Part shown: positions 60,717 to 64,000 of the stretch, piece by piece
How the letters are laid out: the number at the start of each line of letters is the position of its first letter
Numbering within the stretch: the stretch's first letter is position 1
DNA from: Saccharofermentans sp.
GTDB lineage: Bacteria > Bacillota_A > Clostridia > Saccharofermentanales > Saccharofermentanaceae
Reading direction: 5' to 3'
Assembly: GCA_024695565.1 (NCBI GenBank)
Contig: JAILHX010000067.1
Coordinates: forward strand, 1-64,000
DNA length: 64,000 bases
Notes under the pieces: generated by a model
Seen by the model: only the letters and a program-made list of their open reading frames with translations
Told to the model about the DNA's origin: nothing
Databases searched by the model: none
Made by a program: the position numbers and the translations under genes

Positions 60717-61448
60717 TCAGCCCTTCTTGCCCGCATCTGTCTCGAGCAGAGCCTTGAGCGTTTTCTCATGGCTTCTCTCTGAGCGGGGATAGCTTATAGC
60801 CTTATAATCAACGCCCCTGCGTTCGCAGATCGCCTTAACGAAGTTCTCTGCAAGCTGGGGGTTCTTTAAGAGCACAGGTCCGATGAGGCTTATGCCGAGA
60901 AGATTATGCACGCGTGAGGCATCCTTATTCATTGGTACATTGCCTATGGTCTTGATAACTTCGCAGCACATATCTTCCGCACTGTCAGGAACACCGGCAC
61001 GGTTAACGAATCCGACATAACGATCCTTGGTAGCCCGTTCTTCGAGAACGAGATCACCGGTATAACGCTTCTCAAGCTGCTCCTTGAACGTGTAATTAAA
61101 GATATCAAGGCCTTCGATAAATCTGCCGTCAGCAGTCGTGATCCCCTTGCCGAGCAGATCGAAGCTGTTGCCCGTAAAAAGCACCGGAACGCCGTCAATG
61201 ACAGCCCTTACGAGAGACCTCTTGAACTTGCCGAGATGCTTAGCCACAATATCCCTGTTGGATTCATAACCCGAACCCATGTAAACAAAATCAACATCGA
61301 ACTTGATATCGAGATCAGCGATCGTGCTGTTTATGATCTCTACGGTAAATCCCTGATCTTCAAGCCTGCGCTTCATGATCCTGACGTTGCCGTTCTCGCC
61401 GTAAAGATTCATAAAATCCGGATAGAGATGAAGGATCTTCACTGTCAT
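60717..61448 (-). CDS. GatD-like glutamine amidotransferase homologue lacking catalytic Cys and His
   Basis: 243 residues, full GatD length, next to a MurT-like gene with a 4-base overlap. Alignment by eye with GatD: the nucleophile motif ICGGYQ...LG reads LFTGNSFDLLG (Thr for Cys), GFENHGG reads GFVNRAG, and LLGTYLHGP reads LLGISLIGP (Ile for His). Everything around is family-like (PDFMNLYGENGN, LKNPQLAE). It cannot release ammonia from glutamine by the known mechanism. It may be a structural or regulatory partner of the ligase, or use another chemistry. Confidence 0.8.
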   Translation of the reverse strand: MTVKILHLYPDFMNLYGENGNVRIMKRRLEDQGFTVEIINSTIADLDIKFDVDFVYMGSGYESNRDIVAKHLGKFKRSLVRAVIDGVPVLFTGNSFDLLGKGITTADGRFIEGLDIFNYTFKEQLEKRYTGDLVLEERATKDRYVGFVNRAGVPDSAEDMCCEVIKTIGNVPMNKDASRVHNLLGISLIGPVLLKNPQLAENFVKAICERRGVDYKAISYPRSERSHEKTLKALLETDAGKKG

Positions 61449-62788
61449 GTAAGTTCCCTCCTTGTTACGAGCGACAGGATCTTATCCTTATCGGAGAAGC
61501 ATGTAATGACATAAAGGAATGAATCCAGGCTCTTGGCAAATTCTGCAGCTTCATTTACGGTCTCGAAAACATTAAGCTTCTCTTCATCGATCCCCGCGAG
61601 ATCGAATCTGATTGCCAGGTCGTCACAATACTGTCCTGCGAGGATGATCTTATCGATATCAGCATCCTTGAACTTCTCAAAGTCGATGTCCCAGAGCCAG
61701 CTTGAATCAGACGTATAGTACTTACGGCTGATGGCGTCAACTATGATCATGACGCTCTTCTTCCTCTTATCTGAAACGACTACATCGATCGAGCGGTCAT
61801 AAGATACGGAATTCTCATGCTTGGACAGAAGGAGTCTTCCTTCGGTGCTGCCGAGCGTAAAGTCTGATATACGGCCGGACTTAAGGACATATCCGCCGAG
61901 CGCTTCAGCGGCCTTCTCAGGCTCGATGCCCATGGCGATGGAAGCAGTGAATGCCGCAAGGATGTTATAGCAGTGATAGATACCCGTGAAGAATACGGGA
62001 ATCTCATACTTATCGTCGAGAATGACCACTGCCCTGCCGTTCTCTTCCTTTGTGCCGGAGAGGGCATGGTCGATCTTGTGCCTTGTATATCCGCAGTAAA
62101 GGCACTTGAACTTACCGATATGGTTATAGTGGTAATACTCATACTTCATGGGCTTCTTGCAGATCGGGCAGTACTTGCCGTCATTGTAGACGCCTTCATA
62201 GATAAACTTGTCGCCGGGAAGGATTCCTGCACCGAAGTAGATGGTGCCGTCCCTGTCCTTACCGAGGCTTGATACCAGCGGATCGTCGGCATTGAGGATC
62301 AGAGTCATGTCATCGTGAACAGCTTCGGCAATAATGCTCTTGATCCACTCGGGATGGCCGTTCCTGGTCATCTGGTCTCTATATAAGTTATTGATCACAA
62401 AAAACTTCGGGTGGAAGTATTGGAAGATCTTTCTCGAATATCTCTCGTCAGTCTCGAGCAGGATAACGTCGCTTCTTACCTTGCCTGACATCGTTGCATC
62501 GCCGATAAGGAAAGTAACTACACCCTCGATCTGATTTGAACCTTCTTTGTTATAAGCGACCTTCAGTCCCTGGCTCTGAAGGACATGGGCGATCATCTCG
62601 ACCGTGGAAGTTTTTCCGTTGGAGCCCGTGACAGCAATAGAGAGCTCAGGAAGTTCAAGACAACCTAAGATATCGGGGCAGATCTTGAGGGCATACTTGC
62701 CGGGCAGACTCGAACCGCGTCCGAAAAGCTTTGCCAAGCCTCTGACCGCCTTACATACAACTAGAGCTGTAAATGCACGAAATTTCAT
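61445..62788 (-). CDS. MurT-like Mur ligase family protein
   Basis: 447 residues from the ATG at 62788, or 449 from 62794. ATP motif AVTGSNGKTSTVEM, VINNLYRDQMTR, a four-Cys zinc ribbon (CPICKK...CLYCGY, about 208-235) and YHCYNILAAFTAS are MurT features. The C-terminal MurT motifs diverge: the usual KNPAGFNQ-type segment is KHENSVSYDRS and the usual ADGxDVSW is YYTSDSSWLWD. MurT/GatD normally amidates lipid II glutamate; here both subunits are altered. No ribosome-binding site; a -10 box sits directly before the start. Confidence 0.82.
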   Translation of the reverse strand: MKFRAFTALVVCKAVRGLAKLFGRGSSLPGKYALKICPDILGCLELPELSIAVTGSNGKTSTVEMIAHVLQSQGLKVAYNKEGSNQIEGVVTFLIGDATMSGKVRSDVILLETDERYSRKIFQYFHPKFFVINNLYRDQMTRNGHPEWIKSIIAEAVHDDMTLILNADDPLVSSLGKDRDGTIYFGAGILPGDKFIYEGVYNDGKYCPICKKPMKYEYYHYNHIGKFKCLYCGYTRHKIDHALSGTKEENGRAVVILDDKYEIPVFFTGIYHCYNILAAFTASIAMGIEPEKAAEALGGYVLKSGRISDFTLGSTEGRLLLSKHENSVSYDRSIDVVVSDKRKKSVMIIVDAISRKYYTSDSSWLWDIDFEKFKDADIDKIILAGQYCDDLAIRFDLAGIDEEKLNVFETVNEAAEFAKSLDSFLYVITCFSDKDKILSLVTRRELT

Positions 62789-62797
62789 AGCCATAAG

Positions 62798-62806
62798 ATT
62801 ATAGCA
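62798..62806 (-). promoter_or_regulatory. extended -10 (TGCTATAAT) at the murT-like start
   Basis: Minus strand TGC-TATAAT ends 3 bases before one ATG and 9 before the next; the predicted +1 (62791) is 3 bases before the second ATG, giving a nearly leaderless mRNA. Confidence 0.5.
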
Positions 62807-62831
62807 AAAATAAATTCAACTTGCTTGGCAG

Positions 62832-62854
62832 GTTCGAAATTTTCGTTTTCGAAC
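62832..62854. promoter_or_regulatory. inverted repeat in the murT/pheA divergent region
   Basis: GTTCGAAA (62832-62839) and TTTCGAAC (62847-62854) around 7 bases; a further TTCGAA lies at 62880. Possible shared operator. Confidence 0.4.
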
Positions 62855-62871
62855 AAAACTCAGCTTGAGTG

Positions 62872-62899
62872 TTTACATTTTCGAATTGTGGTATATAAT
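62872..62899 (+). promoter_or_regulatory. promoter of the pheA leader
   Basis: TTTACA (62872-62877), 16 bases, TATAAT (62894-62899). Predicted +1 at 62906 is the A of the leader-peptide ATG. Confidence 0.7.
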
Positions 62900-62905
62900 T
62901 GCCAC

Positions 62906-62971
62906 ATGACTAATTTTGCATTTACATGGCGTGACTTTTCATTTTTTGCCTTTACAAACAGGGGTAATTAG
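62906..62971 (+). CDS. pheL: pheA leader peptide, six Phe in 21 residues
   Basis: ATG at 62906, TAG at 62969-62971. Phe at positions 4, 6, 11, 13, 14 and 16 (for example FSFFAF), plus one Trp. It has no ribosome-binding site and begins at the predicted transcription start. Translation measures charged Phe-tRNA: the stop codon touches the antiterminator arm GTTCACTGC. Confidence 0.85.
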   Translation: MTNFAFTWRDFSFFAFTNRGN

Positions 62972-63051
62972 TTCACTGCATGTAAATAATTGACTTGATT
63001 TACGTAGATTACAGGGCCCCGCAGTGAACAAGACTGTGGGGCTTTTAATTT
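62971..63051 (+). terminator. phenylalanine attenuator (antiterminator/terminator switch)
   Basis: Terminator: GCCCCGCAGT (63016-63025) with ACTGTGGGGC (63033-63042), then TTTTAATTT. Antiterminator: GTTCACTGC (62971-62979) pairs perfectly with GCAGTGAAC (63021-63029), destroying the terminator stem. Stalling at Phe codons leaves 62971-62979 free and allows read-through. Confidence 0.88.
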
Positions 63052-63068
63052 GTCAGGAGGATGAGAAC

Positions 63069-64000
63069 ATGACACAGAAACAGGCAGGTAAACGTATTGA
63101 AGAGATCGACGAGCAGATCAAGGAGCTCTTCAAGGAGAGACTCGAAGCCAGCAGAATGGCAAACGAGACACTCACAAAATCCGAGATCGCATTGAAGAGC
63201 AGACGCTATGAGCGAAGCTATCTGGCAGGACTTGAGAGTTCAGACCAGCTTATAGATAATTACGAGCGCGTCCTTTTCTCCACAATGTTTAACTTAAGCC
63301 ATTCATACCGCAACACAGAGTACGGAACCAGGACCGAGCTCGCAGACCAGATCAAGAAGGCTTTAGAGACAACACCCAACGAACTTCCCAAGTCACCAAT
63401 GGTCGCCTGCCAGGGCATCGAAGGTGCTTATTCCCAGATCGCAACGGACAAGATTTTCCGCCACGCCAACATCATGTACTTCAGAACATTCGACGGCGTA
63501 TTCCAGGCAGTCGAATCCGGACTTTGCAAGTTCGGCATCCTCCCTATCGAGAACAGCTCATTCGGTTCAGTAACCCAGGTCTATGACCTCATGGTCGGCC
63601 ACAATTTCCATATCGTAAAAGACTATAAGCTCCGTATCAGCCACAAACTCCTGGCAAATCACGGCACAAGGTTCGACGACATCCGCGAAGTGTACTCACA
63701 CAACCAGGCTATCGGTCAGTGCAGCCGGTTCCTCAAAGAGCATCCGGACATCAAGGTGAACATCGTTGAGAACACGGCCGTAGCCGCAAAGAGCGTTGCA
63801 GATTCAGGCCGCAAGGACGTTGCAGCCATCTCATCTTCCGACTGCCAGCAGCTCTACGGTTTGGAAGCAGTAAGAGACGATATCCAGAACACAGACAACA
63901 ACTACACAAGATTCATCTGCATCACAAAAGAGCTCATGATCTTCCCCGGCGCGTCCAAGACTTCAGTAATGCTCGCCCTGGGCCACACACCGGGCGCTCT
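63069..64000 (+). CDS. pheA: prephenate dehydratase with N-terminal chorismate-mutase-like domain (P-protein), cut by window edge
   Basis: About 310 residues visible from the ATG at 63069 (AGGAGG upstream). Residues 1-95 are a helical chorismate-mutase-like domain (IDEQIKELFKERLEASRMA), somewhat divergent. Residues about 112-285 are prephenate dehydratase: VACQGIEGAYSQIA, ILPIENSSFGSV, YSHNQAIGQCSRFL, NTAVAAKSVADS and NNYTRFICI with the catalytic Thr. An ACT domain should follow outside the window. It makes phenylpyruvate for Phe synthesis and is controlled by the Phe attenuator directly upstream. Confidence 0.93.
   Translation, partial: MTQKQAGKRIEEIDEQIKELFKERLEASRMANETLTKSEIALKSRRYERSYLAGLESSDQLIDNYERVLFSTMFNLSHSYRNTEYGTRTELADQIKKALETTPNELPKSPMVACQGIEGAYSQIATDKIFRHANIMYFRTFDGVFQAVESGLCKFGILPIENSSFGSVTQVYDLMVGHNFHIVKDYKLRISHKLLANHGTRFDDIREVYSHNQAIGQCSRFLKEHPDIKVNIVENTAVAAKSVADSGRKDVAAISSSDCQQLYGLEAVRDDIQNTDNNYTRFICITKELMIFPGASKTSVMLALGHTPGA

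Noticed and set aside
60717..61448. Plain annotation as functional lipid II isoglutaminyl synthase glutaminase subunit gatD
   Set aside because: The catalytic Cys and His are absent, so the normal activity is not supported.
62832..62854. LexA box between murT-like and pheA
   Set aside because: The half-sites read GTTCG...CGAAC, the reverse order of the Firmicute LexA box, so kept only as an unassigned inverted repeat.

Overview
The window looks like chromosome of an anaerobic gut or rumen Clostridia-type Firmicute. The grounds are strong AGGAGG ribosome-binding sites, Gram-positive lipoproteins, a MurT/GatD-like pair, LytTR and BceRS-type regulation, an intracellular GH43 glycosidase, alanine dehydrogenase and butanol-type iron alcohol dehydrogenase, and families common in Lachnospiraceae and Oscillospiraceae (TPM domain, tandem zinc ribbons, ABC_export). 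This is inference; there is no rRNA or marker gene to prove it. I saw no tRNA, rRNA, CRISPR array, transposase or phage gene.

Layout. 0-1.5 kb (-): sugar-epimerase and FMN alpha-hydroxy-acid dehydrogenase pair. 1.7-7.5 kb (+): Gly/His-rich zinc-ribbon membrane protein with a small paralogue, a TMEM164/YwaF protein, and a heterodimeric ABC exporter with one degenerate ATP site. 7.6-19.3 kb (+): one long same-strand run with very short gaps, made of a HemN-like radical SAM enzyme, an internally duplicated methyltransferase, a membrane-anchored degenerate PP2C-like protein, a MacB/LolD-type transporter and a complete Liv-type ABC importer. This is the best candidate for an undescribed pathway. 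19.3-20.3 kb: a lipoprotein that appears to have a leaderless mRNA.

20.3-26.6 kb (-) is an AT-rich accessory island between two direct copies of a non-coding repeat. It holds gene remnants, small secreted proteins, a 39-codon signal-peptide-like gene, a large fused solute-binding lipoprotein and a membrane-tethered XRE regulator. 26.6-38.5 kb returns to core-like content: ABC_export exporter, a LytTR/DUF3021 operon with tandem operators, zinc-ribbon paralogues, GNAT, TetR/SDR with a clear operator, and a PEBP lipoprotein. 38.7-42.1 kb: a phosphodiesterase (degenerate GGDEF plus EAL) convergent with an active-looking diguanylate cyclase. 42-47.6 kb: L,D-transpeptidase lipoprotein, alanine dehydrogenase, GNAT, Ig-like lipoprotein, GH43, lipoprotein. 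47.7-52.9 kb: ABC plus two-component module of the peptide-stress type. 53-57.7 kb: Fe-alcohol dehydrogenase, SDR, an MFS exporter preceded by a leader peptide and attenuator, NUDIX, HD. 57.9-62.8 kb: GT2, TPM/zinc-ribbon pair, and a MurT/GatD-like pair whose amidotransferase lacks its catalytic residues. 62.8-64 kb: pheA with a classical Phe leader-peptide attenuator, truncated by the window edge.

Regulation is unusually readable here: two leader-peptide attenuators, several operators beside their likely regulator genes, many intrinsic terminators, and three promoters whose -10 box lies so close to the start codon that leaderless transcripts are predicted.
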